The notes: generated from the sequence alone by a model not told the origin. Shown: positions 22,118-32,420, counted from the first letter of the stretch. The stretch is DNA of 64,000 nt from Corynebacterium matruchotii (GCF_011612265.2 NZ_CP050134.2:434001-498000); one strand, 5' to 3'. A program made the numbers and translations.

Positions 22118-23145
22118 TCCCCACCATTACCCTTGGCGATAACCTCACAGTCAGCAAGCTCGGCTTCGGCGGCATGGCCGTCACCGATGCCTACGGCTCA
22201 ACCCCTGACGAAGTAGCGAAACAAGCCATCCACACCGCACTCGACGCTGGCATCACCTTCATCGACACCGCCGACGTCTACGGCGAACCCCGTCCCAACA
22301 CCACCGGCCCCGCCGGCACCAACGAAGAACTCATTGGCGAGGTCCTCGCCACCACAGGTTTGAAGCGCGACGAAATACAACTGGCCACCAAATTCGGCAT
22401 TGTCGGCTTCGACCTGGAAAATGGCATGAGCGTCCGCGGTGACCGCGAGTATGTGCGCGAAGCCTGCCACAACTCCCTACGCCGACTCGGCGTCGACCAC
22501 ATCGACCTCTACTACATGCACCGCCGCGAACTCACTCGCCCCATCGAAGAAACCGTCACCGCCATGGCCGAACTTGTGGCCGAAGGGAAAGTGCGGCACA
22601 TCGGGCTTTCCGAAGTCACCGCCGACGAACTCCGGGCAGCCCACCGCATACACCCCATCACCGCGGTACAAAGCGAATGGAGCATCTGGTCCCGCGACGT
22701 CGAACACCACGTGGTGCCCGCTGCCAGCGAACTCGGTGTCGGCTTCGTCCCCTACTCCCCACTGGGGCGCGGCTTCCTCACCGGAACCCTCCAAAAAGAT
22801 CGTGTGCAATCATCAATTCTTGCGGCGCAGCCCCGCTACGACCAGCACTACGATGACAACCAGGCCATTGTCGCCACCATCCAGGACATAGCCGCCGAAT
22901 GCGAAGCCACCGCAGCCCAAGTCGCACTCGCCTGGCTCTGGCACCAAGGCACTGCCTACGGCCTGCCGGTCGTTCCCATCCCCGGCAGCCGCCGCAGCGA
23001 TCGAATCCACGAAAACGCCGCCGCCGTAGACGTCCACCTGACCGGCGAACACATGGCCCGCCTCGATGCGGCACTCGCCACCGTGCACGGTGGCCGAAAC
23101 TTCACCTTCACCGACGACGACTGGATTTCCAGCGGCCGGGAATAA
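22114..23145 (+). CDS. Aldo/keto reductase
   Basis: This 343-residue NADPH-dependent oxidoreductase has the AKR (alpha/beta)8 barrel. The catalytic tetrad is readable as Asp51, Tyr56 (DTADVYG), Lys93 (ATKFG) and His136 (YYMHR). The C-terminal PIPGSRRSDRIHENAAA segment binds the cofactor's phosphate. It probably reduces aldehydes or ketones; the substrate is not evident. It is co-translated with the MerR regulator, which suggests induction by a carbonyl compound. Confidence 0.93.
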   Translation: MIPTITLGDNLTVSKLGFGGMAVTDAYGSTPDEVAKQAIHTALDAGITFIDTADVYGEPRPNTTGPAGTNEELIGEVLATTGLKRDEIQLATKFGIVGFDLENGMSVRGDREYVREACHNSLRRLGVDHIDLYYMHRRELTRPIEETVTAMAELVAEGKVRHIGLSEVTADELRAAHRIHPITAVQSEWSIWSRDVEHHVVPAASELGVGFVPYSPLGRGFLTGTLQKDRVQSSILAAQPRYDQHYDDNQAIVATIQDIAAECEATAAQVALAWLWHQGTAYGLPVVPIPGSRRSDRIHENAAAVDVHLTGEHMARLDAALATVHGGRNFTFTDDDWISSGRE

Positions 23146-23197
23146 ACATCCTGGCCCCGGACCCCGGTCCACAGGGCTCAAGCCCGGCCGCGATGAG

Positions 23198-24853
23198 CTA
23201 TTCCAGCTCTAGCCGGCGGTACCGATTCACCGCCGCAAAAATCTCCTGCCGCCGGGGCCGGGCATAAAGCCCCGGATGCCCATTATGCGGAGACAGGGCA
23301 TCAATCCCCTGAACATCCATTTCCCGGCACACGTCATCAACAAGCTCTGCCAGGTCACTGCGGCCATCCGACCATTCCATAATCATGTCGAATGTGTGAG
23401 CGAGACCGCTCACCTGGGCGGCGTCGACAAGCTGCGTGACCGCGGACAAATCCACCTCCTGCTTACCGTAACGGATAGCATTCGTGCCTGCGGCCTTTGC
23501 CGGCTTCCGCTCCAACCGCTGCTTCCGCAACCGCCGCCGCGGCTCCGGGCCGAACACCTTCGACGCTGCCGGCGCCGTTGGGTCATAATCCGCCAACTCA
23601 TGTGCCGCCGACGTCACATCACTGGGCACATACGAATTCATGGCAATCACATAATCCGCAACATCAAAAAACGCGCCCGAACCGCCGGCAACCAAAATCG
23701 TCGACACCCCCTTTTCCGTAAACAACGGACGAACCCGCTGCACAAACGGGGTGATAGGCTCATCCTTCGCGGGAATCAGCTGTTGCATCCGCTCGTCCCG
23801 AATCATGAAGTTCGTGGCAGACGTATCCTCATCAATGAGCAACGTTGATGCGCCCGCGGCCACCGCCTCCATGAGGTTTGCCGCCTGCGACGTCGAGCCG
23901 GAAGCATTCGCCGTCATAAACGACCGCGTGTCCGTGCCCGACGGCAGATTATTAATGAACGGGGAAATATCCACCCCGATCACCGGCCGACCATCCTCCG
24001 CCCGAATCGTCGTGGCATCCGCCCGCGTAATCACCCACTCCCGGCCATCACCCGTAATATGCGGATACACCCCCTGTTCAATTGCATGCAATAATGTTGA
24101 TTTGCCGTGGTAGCCGCCACCGATAATCACCACGATCCCTTCAGGAATCCCCATGCCCGTCACCGTACGCCCACTGGGAAGCGTGATCGAAACTTCGAGC
24201 GATTTCGGGCTGGTAAACGGCGTTGCTCCCTGTTCCAACGGTAGGTCCGAATTGCCCGCCTGCCGTGGCAAAATCGCCCCATTGCCCACGAATGCCACCA
24301 GGCCCAGGTCGGCAAGCTGCCCCCGCAGCGCCTCCTGGTCCCGCAGCAACGTAACCTGCGCCGTTGCCGCATCCCCGTCCAGGTTTCGGTACAACAGTGC
24401 CTGATCCACCGCATCCGGCAGGTCCTCCGTGAGCATTCGCGCCGCCGCATGCCCGTGAATCCGCCGACCCCCAGCCGGCAGCTGCACCGTGATTCGTGCC
24501 TCAATGGTGTGCTCTGTGATTCGAATGTTAGTGCGCTCAAGGATGGCCTGTGCCGGCCAACCAATGCTTATCGAGGACTCCCGCGTGGCGGCATGAAACT
24601 CCCGCATCAAAAAATCACTCATGGCCAGCCGGCCTTGGGCGTCGTCAAGCAACTCTGGGGGAATACCAGCGGTTTTTCGGTCAAGAATGATCCGCATCAA
24701 CGACGGCGGCGCATAGGGATCCGATTGGATACGATCAATCGACAGGGTGAAATTGCCCATGTCGTAACTGCCTTTGAGACTCTTATAGGCGCCGTAACTT
24801 TTACCATCGAGTGAACTGACAGTGCGTCGGAGATCCTGATTGCGATAAGACAT
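23198..24853 (-). CDS. Predicted ATPase of the ABC class (COG3044-like)
   Basis: The 551-residue protein has a Walker A GGGYHGKST at 245-253 and Walker B STLLIDEDTSATNFMIRD in the middle, with a long N-terminal region and a C-terminal basic segment (RRRLRKQRLERKP). This order and these motifs define the stand-alone 'ABC-class' ATPase family, cytoplasmic proteins that are not linked to a membrane domain. Its cellular role is not established. It is convergent with the aldo-keto reductase gene, 52 bp apart. Confidence 0.85.
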   Translation of the reverse strand: MSYRNQDLRRTVSSLDGKSYGAYKSLKGSYDMGNFTLSIDRIQSDPYAPPSLMRIILDRKTAGIPPELLDDAQGRLAMSDFLMREFHAATRESSISIGWPAQAILERTNIRITEHTIEARITVQLPAGGRRIHGHAAARMLTEDLPDAVDQALLYRNLDGDAATAQVTLLRDQEALRGQLADLGLVAFVGNGAILPRQAGNSDLPLEQGATPFTSPKSLEVSITLPSGRTVTGMGIPEGIVVIIGGGYHGKSTLLHAIEQGVYPHITGDGREWVITRADATTIRAEDGRPVIGVDISPFINNLPSGTDTRSFMTANASGSTSQAANLMEAVAAGASTLLIDEDTSATNFMIRDERMQQLIPAKDEPITPFVQRVRPLFTEKGVSTILVAGGSGAFFDVADYVIAMNSYVPSDVTSAAHELADYDPTAPAASKVFGPEPRRRLRKQRLERKPAKAAGTNAIRYGKQEVDLSAVTQLVDAAQVSGLAHTFDMIMEWSDGRSDLAELVDDVCREMDVQGIDALSPHNGHPGLYARPRRQEIFAAVNRYRRLELE

Positions 24854-25024
24854 GACGCCATGGTACGGGATTTTCTATCGGTCGCGGGTTGTCTAGGTGG
24901 ATAACCAGCGGGGATAGCGGCATCGCGTGGTCACGGGGGTAGCGATCATTCCACCCTAGCGACGCAATCACCTACCATAGAAACCGGTCAAATCAATAAC
25001 ATACATTTGGGAAAAGGATATCTG

Positions 25025-25285
25025 ATGTATTCGAAAATTCGTGCAGCTGCCATCTCTGGTATTGCTATTACGCTGATGGTCATAGGGGCACCGTTGGCGC
25101 AGGCACAGGGTCTGCCGCAGTTGCCGCCGCTGCCGAACATCAACCCGGAGACCGCTATCGGCACCATCTTTGGGTCGCTGAGCTCCATGGCGGTCGTGTA
25201 TCTCTTGGTGGGCACTGTCTATAACTATTTTGCCCGCCAGAACGGTAAGAAACAATACGACGGCTCGTACATTCCCAAGTTCTAG
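25025..25285 (+). CDS. Small exported or membrane-anchored protein
   Basis: This 86-residue protein has a signal peptide (residues 1-29, ending AQA-QG), a Pro/Leu-rich stretch and one later transmembrane segment (about 52-67, SMAVVYLLVGTVYNYF). The ATG at 25025 is preceded by AAAAGGA; a TTG at 25007 would place that ribosome site inside the gene. It lies directly upstream of an ABC system on the same strand and may belong to it. No family recognised. Confidence 0.7.
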   Translation: MYSKIRAAAISGIAITLMVIGAPLAQAQGLPQLPPLPNINPETAIGTIFGSLSSMAVVYLLVGTVYNYFARQNGKKQYDGSYIPKF

Positions 25286-25362
25286 CTTTGCAATTATAAC
25301 CGCGCACATTGCGCATAATGCCTCATCGGGGCAGCACATCGCTATGCTTTCGAGGAAATGAT

Positions 25363-26103
25363 ATGGCTAAAATTCAAAGTGCTGCTCGCGCAGTGAAATT
25401 GGTGAAAACCTATGGCACTGGGGACACCGCGGTCGAGGCACTCAAGTCGATTTCGATTAAATTCCGCAAACAACAATTCACCGCCATCATGGGCCCGTCC
25501 GGTTCGGGAAAATCCACGCTCATGCACTGCATGGCCGGTCTGGATCGTGTCACCCGGGGTGCTACCTTCATCGGTAACACGGATCTGTCCCAGCTCAACG
25601 ATCGGCAGATGACCGCTTTGCGACGAGACCGCCTGGGGTTTATCTTCCAAAGCTTCAACCTGGTGCCCACACTCACCGCGGCCGAAAACATCACCCTGCC
25701 GATGAATATTGCCGGCAAACGTGTCGACAAAAAATGGTACCGGGAGGTGACCACCAGGCTGGGATTGGCGGAGCGGCTGAAACACCGTCCGGCGGAACTG
25801 TCGGGTGGCCAGCAACAGCGGGTGGCCTGCGCCCGGGCATTAGTGGCCCGGCCGGAGATCATATTCGGTGACGAACCCACCGGTAATCTGGATTCGAACT
25901 CGTCCGCGGAGGTGCTGGACATCTTACGGACCGCGGTCGATGTGTACGATCAGACCGTAGTTATTGTGACGCATGACCCCACGGCCGCATCATATGCGGA
26001 TCGAGTGGTGTTTTTGGCGGATGGCAAAATTGTGAGGGCATTATCGTCGCCCACGGTGGAACAGATTCTTTGGGTGATGGGCCAACTGGAAACCAGGGGG
26101 TGA
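25363..26103 (+). CDS. ABC transporter ATP-binding protein, MacB/LolD type
   Basis: The 246-residue ATPase has Walker A GPSGSGKST, the signature LSGGQQQRVACARAL and Walker B IIFGDEPTGNLDS. The GNLDS ending is typical of the LolD/MacB group that works with FtsX-type permeases by mechanotransmission. The ATG at 25363 has GAGGA 7 bp upstream. The permease gene starts 3 bp after its stop. Confidence 0.92.
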   Translation: MAKIQSAARAVKLVKTYGTGDTAVEALKSISIKFRKQQFTAIMGPSGSGKSTLMHCMAGLDRVTRGATFIGNTDLSQLNDRQMTALRRDRLGFIFQSFNLVPTLTAAENITLPMNIAGKRVDKKWYREVTTRLGLAERLKHRPAELSGGQQQRVACARALVARPEIIFGDEPTGNLDSNSSAEVLDILRTAVDVYDQTVVIVTHDPTAASYADRVVFLADGKIVRALSSPTVEQILWVMGQLETRG

Positions 26104-26106
26104 CTC

Positions 26107-29037
26107 ATGGGGCGTCATGGTATGCCGAACGATCCACAACATGACCCAAGGCACAAACACCATAATGGGCGGCGTGCCAGGCAACAGGATGCGTATGAGG
26201 ACGACTACGAAGAGTGGTCAGACCAAGCGGACTATGTCGAAGATCAGGCCGACGATATAGATGACACGGACTCGGCGGACTATGACGACTATGCCTATGC
26301 GGACTATATAGACGACGCCGACGAGGCATGGGACGAAGACGACGAGTGGGACGACGAGGACGAATGGGAAGAACCCGTCGAATGGGGTGAGGCGCCCAAG
26401 AAAATCAAAACCCCCAGCGGGCGTGCCACCATGCTGAAACTGAGCGTCCGCTCCATCATGGCGCACAAGCTTCGTCTGCTGCTTAGTGTTGTCGCGGTCA
26501 TGTTGGGTACCGCCTTCGTGGCCGGTTCCATGATGTTCACTGCCTCGCTCAACGCCGTGTTCGACTCCACGGTCGAAGACACGTTCGCAGGTGTGGATGC
26601 GGTCATCACCCCGGATCCGGCCGCGATCATGGCCGAGGTGGCCCAAAACCCCGACGCTGCGGATTCCCTTGGGGGCATTCGGCGGTCGCTGCTCGACGAG
26701 CTGCGGAACGACCCCGAGATCAAAAACGTCGTGATTCAGGACGGGGTGCGGCTCATGCTGGCGGACGCGAACCGGAAACCCTTCCAGACCCGGAACGGTA
26801 GGGTGCGGGTCGTGCCCTGGTACGACGAGAACTCCGCCGTGGGTGTTGGCAATAGGCTCATCACCGGCAGCCTGCCCGAAAACCCCGACCAGGTGCTCCT
26901 TAACAAGCAGGCCGCCCAAACCTATAACATCAAGGTGGGCGATACCGTTGTGGTGATCGACCCGCAGAATCAGCGGAACATGACTGTCACCGGCATTTTC
27001 GCCCCGGCAAAGGCCAGCGCCGAGCTAGGCGCCAATATCACCCTTGCCATTCCCGAAACCGATTTCCTGGACCAGTACACTGATGGCAAAACCGTCAAGT
27101 CTTTAGCTGTGTCGGGTAACACCAAACACGGTGCAGAGCTGGTCGACTACCTTAAGGGCAAATACCAGGGTGTGAAATACCAGTTGGGGAGCGAGTTGGC
27201 CGCCGAGCTCAATGGGGCGATTCGGGATGGGCTGAAGTTCATTAACTATTTCCTGGTGGCCTTCGGTCTCATCGCCCTCTTGGTGGGCACGTTTATTATC
27301 GCCAACACGTTCGCCATGATTGTGGCGCAACGGTTGCAGGAGTTTGCCCTGATGCGGGCCTTGGGTGTGTCACGGCTACAACTCACCACGTCCGTGATTA
27401 TCGAGGCGTTCCTGGTGGGGATTATTGGGTCTGGTACGGGGATTGGTGCCGGCATGGGATTGGTGCGGGGGATCCAGTTTGCCCTGAAATATTTCAATAT
27501 GTCGATTCCCGAGGTGGGGTTGGGGCTCACCACCACGTCGGTGGTGGGGCCGCTGGTCCTAGGGGTGCTCGTGACCCTGATGAGTGCCTGGTCGCCGGCC
27601 CGGCGCGCGGGTGCGGTGCACCCGGTGGAGGCGATGCGGTCGACAGAAACGGCGGCGGAATCGCCGTTGAAGCTGCGGACGTTTTTGGGGTTGGTGCTGC
27701 TCGCTGCGGGTGGTGCGGCGGTTGCGGCCGCGGTGCGGGCGTCGATTGCGGATTATGACACGCAGACGCGGGCGTTGGCGGTGGGGGCCGGTGCGGTGTT
27801 GGTGACCATCGGGGTGTTTATGGTGGCGCCGGCGTTGTCGATCCTGGTGGTGGGGATCATTGGTCGGCTGTTGGGGCTGCCGTTTCGGGCGGTGGGCAAG
27901 TTAGCGGCGACGAATTCGCGGCGGAATCCGCGGCGCACGGCGACGACGGCGTTTGCGTTGACGTTGGGGGTGGCGTTGGTGACCACGATTGGGATGCTGG
28001 CAGCGTCGATGCAGCAGTCGGTGAAGGATTTGGTGAGTTCGGGGGTGCGGGCGGACTATGTGCTGTCTAGCCCGGGCGATGGGCGGTTCCCGATCCCGGA
28101 CGATGCGGTGCAGAAAGTGCGAGAGACCGCCGGGGTGGGGGAGATTACGGGGTTTTCCCGGGTTCCGGTGTCGGTGGGGGTGACGCCGGATTCGTTTATG
28201 GTGGCCAATGGCATGGCGAAAACGTTGGTGGCGGATAATGATTTGACGAAAACCCTGGAGTTAGAAGGTGTGAGCGGTTCGATGAATTTGGCGGATCCGA
28301 ACGTGTTTGTGGCTTTTGATGATTATGCGCATAAGCAGGGTTGGAAAGTGGGGGACATGGTGCCGGTGAAGAATTTAGCGGGGGATGATGTGGTTGAGGC
28401 GAAGCTCATCGGCACGTATGAGGAGAACCAGGTGATTGGGGATGTGGTGTTGTCGGCGTCGACGGTGGCGAATACTCCGTATGCGCGGGAGCAGGTGTTG
28501 ACGTGGCTGATGGTGGTGGGCAATGGCGAGGTGTCGAAAGAGCAGTTGCGGGCGAATTTGCAGGCGGCGGTGGCTGATTATTTGGTGGTGCAGGTGCAGG
28601 ACCGACAGGAATATGCTGGTGAACGGGCCGCGATGATTAATCAGATGCTATATATCCTGTATGCGCTGTTGGCGTTGTCGGTGTTGGTGGCCACGTTGGG
28701 CATTGTGAATACGTTGGCGTTGAATGTGATTGAGCGCAGGCAGGAGATTGGGATGTTGCGGGCGGTGGGGATGCAGCGTCGGCAGATTCGGTTGTTGATT
28801 ACGATCGAGTCGGTGCAGATTGCGTTGTTTGGTGCCGCAGTTGGCATTGGGGTGGGGGTTGGTTTGGGCTGGGCGTTTTTGAAGGTGCTGGCGGGGGAGG
28901 GCCTGAGCGCGTTGGTCATTCCGTGGCCGCAGCTGGGGTGGATGTTTGGTGCTTCTGCGGTGGTGGGTGTGATTGCGGCGTTGTGGCCGGCTAGCCGGGC
29001 GGCGAAGACCCCACCGTTGGATGCGATCGCCCACTAG
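26107..29037 (+). CDS. FtsX-like ABC permease with long acidic N-terminal tail
   Basis: This 976-residue permease has two FtsX-type modules. The first transmembrane segment is near residue 117, followed by a large extracellular domain and three helices near 375-510. A second set lies near 520-640 and 855-970 (LNVIERRQEIGMLRAVGMQRRQIRLL). The first 100 residues are unusual: a His/Arg-rich start and then mostly Asp, Glu, Tyr and Trp, facing the cytoplasm. Together with the ATPase it probably extracts or exports a lipoprotein, lipid or peptide. The tail is not part of the normal family architecture. Confidence 0.9.
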   Translation: MGRHGMPNDPQHDPRHKHHNGRRARQQDAYEDDYEEWSDQADYVEDQADDIDDTDSADYDDYAYADYIDDADEAWDEDDEWDDEDEWEEPVEWGEAPKKIKTPSGRATMLKLSVRSIMAHKLRLLLSVVAVMLGTAFVAGSMMFTASLNAVFDSTVEDTFAGVDAVITPDPAAIMAEVAQNPDAADSLGGIRRSLLDELRNDPEIKNVVIQDGVRLMLADANRKPFQTRNGRVRVVPWYDENSAVGVGNRLITGSLPENPDQVLLNKQAAQTYNIKVGDTVVVIDPQNQRNMTVTGIFAPAKASAELGANITLAIPETDFLDQYTDGKTVKSLAVSGNTKHGAELVDYLKGKYQGVKYQLGSELAAELNGAIRDGLKFINYFLVAFGLIALLVGTFIIANTFAMIVAQRLQEFALMRALGVSRLQLTTSVIIEAFLVGIIGSGTGIGAGMGLVRGIQFALKYFNMSIPEVGLGLTTTSVVGPLVLGVLVTLMSAWSPARRAGAVHPVEAMRSTETAAESPLKLRTFLGLVLLAAGGAAVAAAVRASIADYDTQTRALAVGAGAVLVTIGVFMVAPALSILVVGIIGRLLGLPFRAVGKLAATNSRRNPRRTATTAFALTLGVALVTTIGMLAASMQQSVKDLVSSGVRADYVLSSPGDGRFPIPDDAVQKVRETAGVGEITGFSRVPVSVGVTPDSFMVANGMAKTLVADNDLTKTLELEGVSGSMNLADPNVFVAFDDYAHKQGWKVGDMVPVKNLAGDDVVEAKLIGTYEENQVIGDVVLSASTVANTPYAREQVLTWLMVVGNGEVSKEQLRANLQAAVADYLVVQVQDRQEYAGERAAMINQMLYILYALLALSVLVATLGIVNTLALNVIERRQEIGMLRAVGMQRRQIRLLITIESVQIALFGAAVGIGVGVGLGWAFLKVLAGEGLSALVIPWPQLGWMFGASAVVGVIAALWPASRAAKTPPLDAIAH

Positions 29038-29064
29038 CATGCTTGTCGACGGTGGCCTCACGGG

Positions 29065-29421
29065 TTAGGTCATCATGGTTCCGATGGTGAGGCCAAGTTG
29101 AAGGGCTGCCAGCCCGCCGATGATGGTGGCGGTGAGGTAGCCGGCGAAGAGCCGGTAGTTATGGGTTTTCAGTAGATGGCCTAGTTCGTTGGCGAGGGTG
29201 GACCAGGTAGAGAGGGCGCCGGCGAAGCCGATGCCGCCGGCCGCGTAGGCGAAGGAATGCGCTTCGAATAGGTGTGCGATTATCCCGAGGGTGAGGCAGG
29301 CGCACATGTTTGCGATAAGCGTACCAAGGTAGGGTGGCAGGGCTTTGCCTAACAGATACCGGGTGATGCCGCCGAGGATGCCTCCGGCGAAGACGAGGAT
29401 AATGGTCATGATGCGTGCCAC
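29065..29421 (-). CDS. crcB: Fluoride channel subunit CrcB/Fluc
   Basis: This 118-residue membrane protein has four helices and the Fluc landmarks GGITRYLLG near the N-terminus, TLIANMCACLTLG in helix 2 and FAGALSTWSTLANE in helix 3. The last is the 'TFSTF' box with Trp and Leu in place of two Phe. Fluc channels are antiparallel dimers that export fluoride. It overlaps the upstream crcB paralog by 16 bp, which implies a heterodimer. Confidence 0.88.
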   Translation of the reverse strand: MARIMTIILVFAGGILGGITRYLLGKALPPYLGTLIANMCACLTLGIIAHLFEAHSFAYAAGGIGFAGALSTWSTLANELGHLLKTHNYRLFAGYLTATIIGGLAALQLGLTIGTMMT

Positions 29422-29741
29422 CGGTGTCGGAGGGCGTCGCCGATGGCCCAGGCGCCCAGGCAGCTAGTGATGGTGAGCACACTGTAGCTGAGTGCGGCGG
29501 GCAGGCTGGTGGTGGCGGTGGTAAGCGCGAAGGTGGAGAAGCTGGTGAAGCCGCCGAGGAGACCGGGGGCGAAGAATTTTTGGGCGACATCGTTGGGGAA
29601 AACCCAGGTGGCAATGAGGAAACAGCCGATCGCATTGATGATAATGAGCGCCGTGGGGGCGTCGTAAAGCAGGGGCGTGAGCTGCATGCGTAGGGTGGCG
29701 CCGCACCCGGCACCGAGGCCGACGGCGAGTGTTTGTTTCAT
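29406..29741 (-). CDS. crcB: Fluoride channel subunit CrcB/Fluc, second copy
   Basis: The 111-residue protein, read from the ATG at 29741 (MKQTLAVGLG), shows the Fluc motifs GCGATLRMQL, IIINAIGCFLIA and GLLGGFTSFSTFALTT with an intact Phe box. A longer upstream extension of this frame to 29885 overlaps the pgm start region and looks non-coding. Together with the downstream copy it likely forms a heterodimeric channel. The gene is divergent from pgm, with 113 bp between starts. Confidence 0.88.
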   Translation of the reverse strand: MKQTLAVGLGAGCGATLRMQLTPLLYDAPTALIIINAIGCFLIATWVFPNDVAQKFFAPGLLGGFTSFSTFALTTATTSLPAALSYSVLTITSCLGAWAIGDALRHRWHAS

Positions 29742-29854
29742 AGTTATGCAGCTTAATATGTGTGACTTTGTGCTGGAACTAGTGCGCGGGGGCGGAAAAA
29801 GGTAGAAGATGGAAAGTAGCTGTAAATTTTTCGTTTCTGTGAGGAGTTTTTTGT

Positions 29855-31510
29855 ATGGCTCATGAGCGTGCCGGCCAAGTTGCATTGCCGGAAGACCTTA
29901 TTGATATTGCGGAAGTGGTGACGGCGTACTACACCCGGGTTCCGAATCCCGATAATCCCGACCAGCAGGTGGTGTTTGGTACATCGGGGCACCGGGGGGC
30001 GTCGTTGGATAATGCGTTTAACGAGAACCATATTTTGGCAACCACGCAGGCCATTGTGGATTACCGTAATGCGCAGGGTATTGGTGGCCCGATTTTTATT
30101 GGGCGGGATACGCATGCGTTGAGCGAGCCGGCGCAGATTTCCGCCATGGAGGTGCTGTTGGCTAATAACGTGGAGGTGCTTGTCGACGACCGGGGCCGCT
30201 ATACCCCGACGCCGGCGGTGTCTCATGCGATTTTGGCCTATAATTCGCGCCTGTCGGGTGGGGTGACTGGCACCGATCCGAAGCGTGCCGACGGCATTGT
30301 GATTACGCCGTCGCATAATCCGCCGCGGGATGGTGGGTTTAAATATAATCCGCCCAATGGTGGCCCGGCCGACACGGATGCCACGGACTGGATTGCGGAG
30401 CGTGCTAATAATCTGCTGCGCGGCGGCCTGAAGGACGTCAAGCGAGTGAGCGTGTCTGGGGTGTTGGATCCCAAGGCCACGAAGTACAACTATATGGACA
30501 CCTATGTGGCGGATTTGCCGAATGTGGTGAATCTGGATGTGATCCGGGAGTCCGGGTTGAGCATTGGTGCGGACCCCATGGGTGGTGCGTCGGTGGATTA
30601 TTGGGGGGCGATTGCCGAGGCCCACAAGCTGAATCTGACGGTGGTGAATCCGCTGGTGGACGCCACATGGCGGTTCATGACACTGGACACGGACGGTAAG
30701 ATTCGGATGGACTGTTCCAGCCCGAATTCCATGGCGTCGCTGGTGCGGAACCGCGACAAGTACGACATTGCCACCGGTAATGATGCTGATTCGGACCGGC
30801 ATGGCATTGTGACCCCGGATTATGGGTTGATGAACCCGAACCATTACCTGTCGGTGGCCATTGATTACCTGTTTGCGCACCGGCCGGGCTGGTCGACGGA
30901 TGCGGTGGGCAAGACCCTGGTGAGCTCGTCGATGATTGACCGGGTTGTGGCCGCGCTGGGTAAGAAGCTGGTTGAGGTGCCGGTGGGCTTTAAGTGGTTC
31001 GTGCCGGGGCTTATCGACGGTTCCATCGGGTTCGGCGGTGAGGAATCCGCCGGTGCCTCCTTCCTGCGCCATAATGGGACGGTGTGGTCGACGGACAAGG
31101 ACGGCATCATCCTGGACCTGTTGGCCTCGGAGATCACCGCGGTGACCGGCAAGACCCCGTCGCAGCGTTATGCGGAGTTGGCCAGCGAGTATGGTGCGCC
31201 GGCCTATGCACGTACGGATGCGGATGCAACCCGGGAGCAGAAGGCCATTTTGAAGGCTCTGTCGCCAGATCAGGTGACCGCCACGGAGTTGGCCGGTGAG
31301 CCGATCATTGACAAGCTGACGAAGGCACCGGGTAACGGGGCACCGTTGGGCGGCCTGAAGGTTGTGACGGAGTCCGCTTGGTTTGCGGCTCGTCCGTCCG
31401 GCACGGAAGACAAGTACAAGATTTATGCTGAGTCGTTCCGTGGCGCGGAGCACCTTGCCGAGGTGCAGAAGGCTGCGCAGGAACTCGTGTCGAGCGTTTT
31501 GGGTGTCTAA
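29855..31510 (+). CDS. pgm: Phosphoglucomutase
   Basis: The 551-residue enzyme interconverts glucose 1-phosphate and glucose 6-phosphate. Landmarks are FGTSGHRG (41-48), the phosphoserine loop [11 protein letters not shown] with Ser153, the metal loop [10 protein letters not shown], the sugar-binding GFGGEESAG and the phosphate-binding [16 protein letters not shown] lies upstream of the ATG. Length fits the alpha-D-glucose-specific bacterial class. The neighbouring crcB genes are divergent, as I recall from C. glutamicum. A very long open frame on the opposite strand is a shadow. Confidence 0.96.
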   Translation: MAHERAGQVALPEDLIDIAEVVTAYYTRVPNPDNPDQQVVFGTSGHRGASLDNAFNENHILATTQAIVDYRNAQGIGGPIFIGRDTHALSEPAQISAMEVLLANNVEVLVDDRGRYTPTPAVSHAILAYNSRLSGGVTGTDPKRADGIVITPSHNPPRDGGFKYNPPNGGPADTDATDWIAERANNLLRGGLKDVKRVSVSGVLDPKATKYNYMDTYVADLPNVVNLDVIRESGLSIGADPMGGASVDYWGAIAEAHKLNLTVVNPLVDATWRFMTLDTDGKIRMDCSSPNSMASLVRNRDKYDIATGNDADSDRHGIVTPDYGLMNPNHYLSVAIDYLFAHRPGWSTDAVGKTLVSSSMIDRVVAALGKKLVEVPVGFKWFVPGLIDGSIGFGGEESAGASFLRHNGTVWSTDKDGIILDLLASEITAVTGKTPSQRYAELASEYGAPAYARTDADATREQKAILKALSPDQVTATELAGEPIIDKLTKAPGNGAPLGGLKVVTESAWFAARPSGTEDKYKIYAESFRGAEHLAEVQKAAQELVSSVLGV

Positions 31511-31546
31511 AACATTCGGCCAACTGAAAGGGCAAAGGGCCGTGAC

Positions 31547-31597
31547 TGCCTAGCGCATGTGCTGCTGCCGCAAGGGCGCTGCAAGCCGCGCTAGGCA
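31547..31597 (+). terminator. Hairpin after pgm
   Basis: The 10-bp arms TGCCTAGCGC (31547-31556) and GCGCTAGGCA (31588-31597) are perfect complements with a further GC-rich hairpin between them. There is no T-run, so it may stabilise or end the pgm mRNA by another route. Confidence 0.5.
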
Positions 31598-31720
31598 TGA
31601 GCCCACCATCATAGTTTGTTGATGTATTAACTTTATGGTGGTGGGAAACAGGGGGAATGAAGCTGCGGTTTTGCCTACATGTTCGCCAAAGCTACCAATG
31701 AATAGATAAGCTTGGTGCTT

Positions 31721-32263
31721 ATGACGAACGCGCAATCCACAATCGTTGCCGATGACAACGACATCGACGACACCTCTATCGAAGCAGACGCTGTGGAAGA
31801 AAAACCGCAATCCAATCGCACCACCCTGGTGCTGGACATCATCAGTTTTCTCTCCCGCTTCGGGCTGGCCGCCACCTGGATTTGGGCGGGATTCCACAAG
31901 GTAGGCAGTGTATTAGAAACCGGCCAATCCATCCAGGCGTATAAAATCTTCACCCTGGAATGGTCCGTGTTCCTGGCCCAAATCATTGGCCCCCTAGAGC
32001 TCATGGGTGGTTTTATCCTGCTCATCGGGGTGTTTTTCCGGCAGGCCGGTTGGCTGTCAACCATCGTGTTGATGCTGTTCATCATCGGTATCGGCCAAGC
32101 ATGGGCGCGCGGCCTGGTGATCGACTGCGGCTGCTTCGGCAAACAAGACCTGACCGACGGCGGCATGGACTACCTACAAACAATCCTGCGCGACGTGGTG
32201 CTGATTGCCATGTCCCTGTGGACCGCGTACCGACCATATCGACGATTCGCCATCTACCCATAG
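31721..32263 (+). CDS. MauE/DoxX-like membrane protein, partner of a DsbA-like protein
   Basis: This 180-residue protein has an acidic N-terminal region and four transmembrane helices, starting with SRFGLAATWIWAGFHKVGS. It carries the DCGCFGK motif of the MauE branch of the DoxX-like superfamily. MauE-type proteins work in electron transfer to extracytoplasmic disulfide chemistry. The next gene encodes a membrane-anchored CxxC thioredoxin-fold protein, which fits. The ATG at 31721 is preferred to the TTG at 31712. No strong ribosome site is visible. Confidence 0.85.
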   Translation: MTNAQSTIVADDNDIDDTSIEADAVEEKPQSNRTTLVLDIISFLSRFGLAATWIWAGFHKVGSVLETGQSIQAYKIFTLEWSVFLAQIIGPLELMGGFILLIGVFFRQAGWLSTIVLMLFIIGIGQAWARGLVIDCGCFGKQDLTDGGMDYLQTILRDVVLIAMSLWTAYRPYRRFAIYP

Positions 32264-32420
32264 TTGTCTCGCGTTATTATCGGTGGCGCCCACGGATGTT
32301 TCTCTGCCGGTATTCACAGAATTATGTCAGCATGCTCCTAGCAAAAGGGAAGCATAACTGGCATAATTCTTAGTTTGAATTGACATCATCCCCCAACCCC
32401 AACAAAAGGTGGAAAAATAC

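Noticed and set aside
29753..31453. 566-codon open frame opposite pgm
   Set aside because: It is a shadow of pgm codon usage: Arg/His/Ile-rich, no recognisable domain, and pgm is certain.
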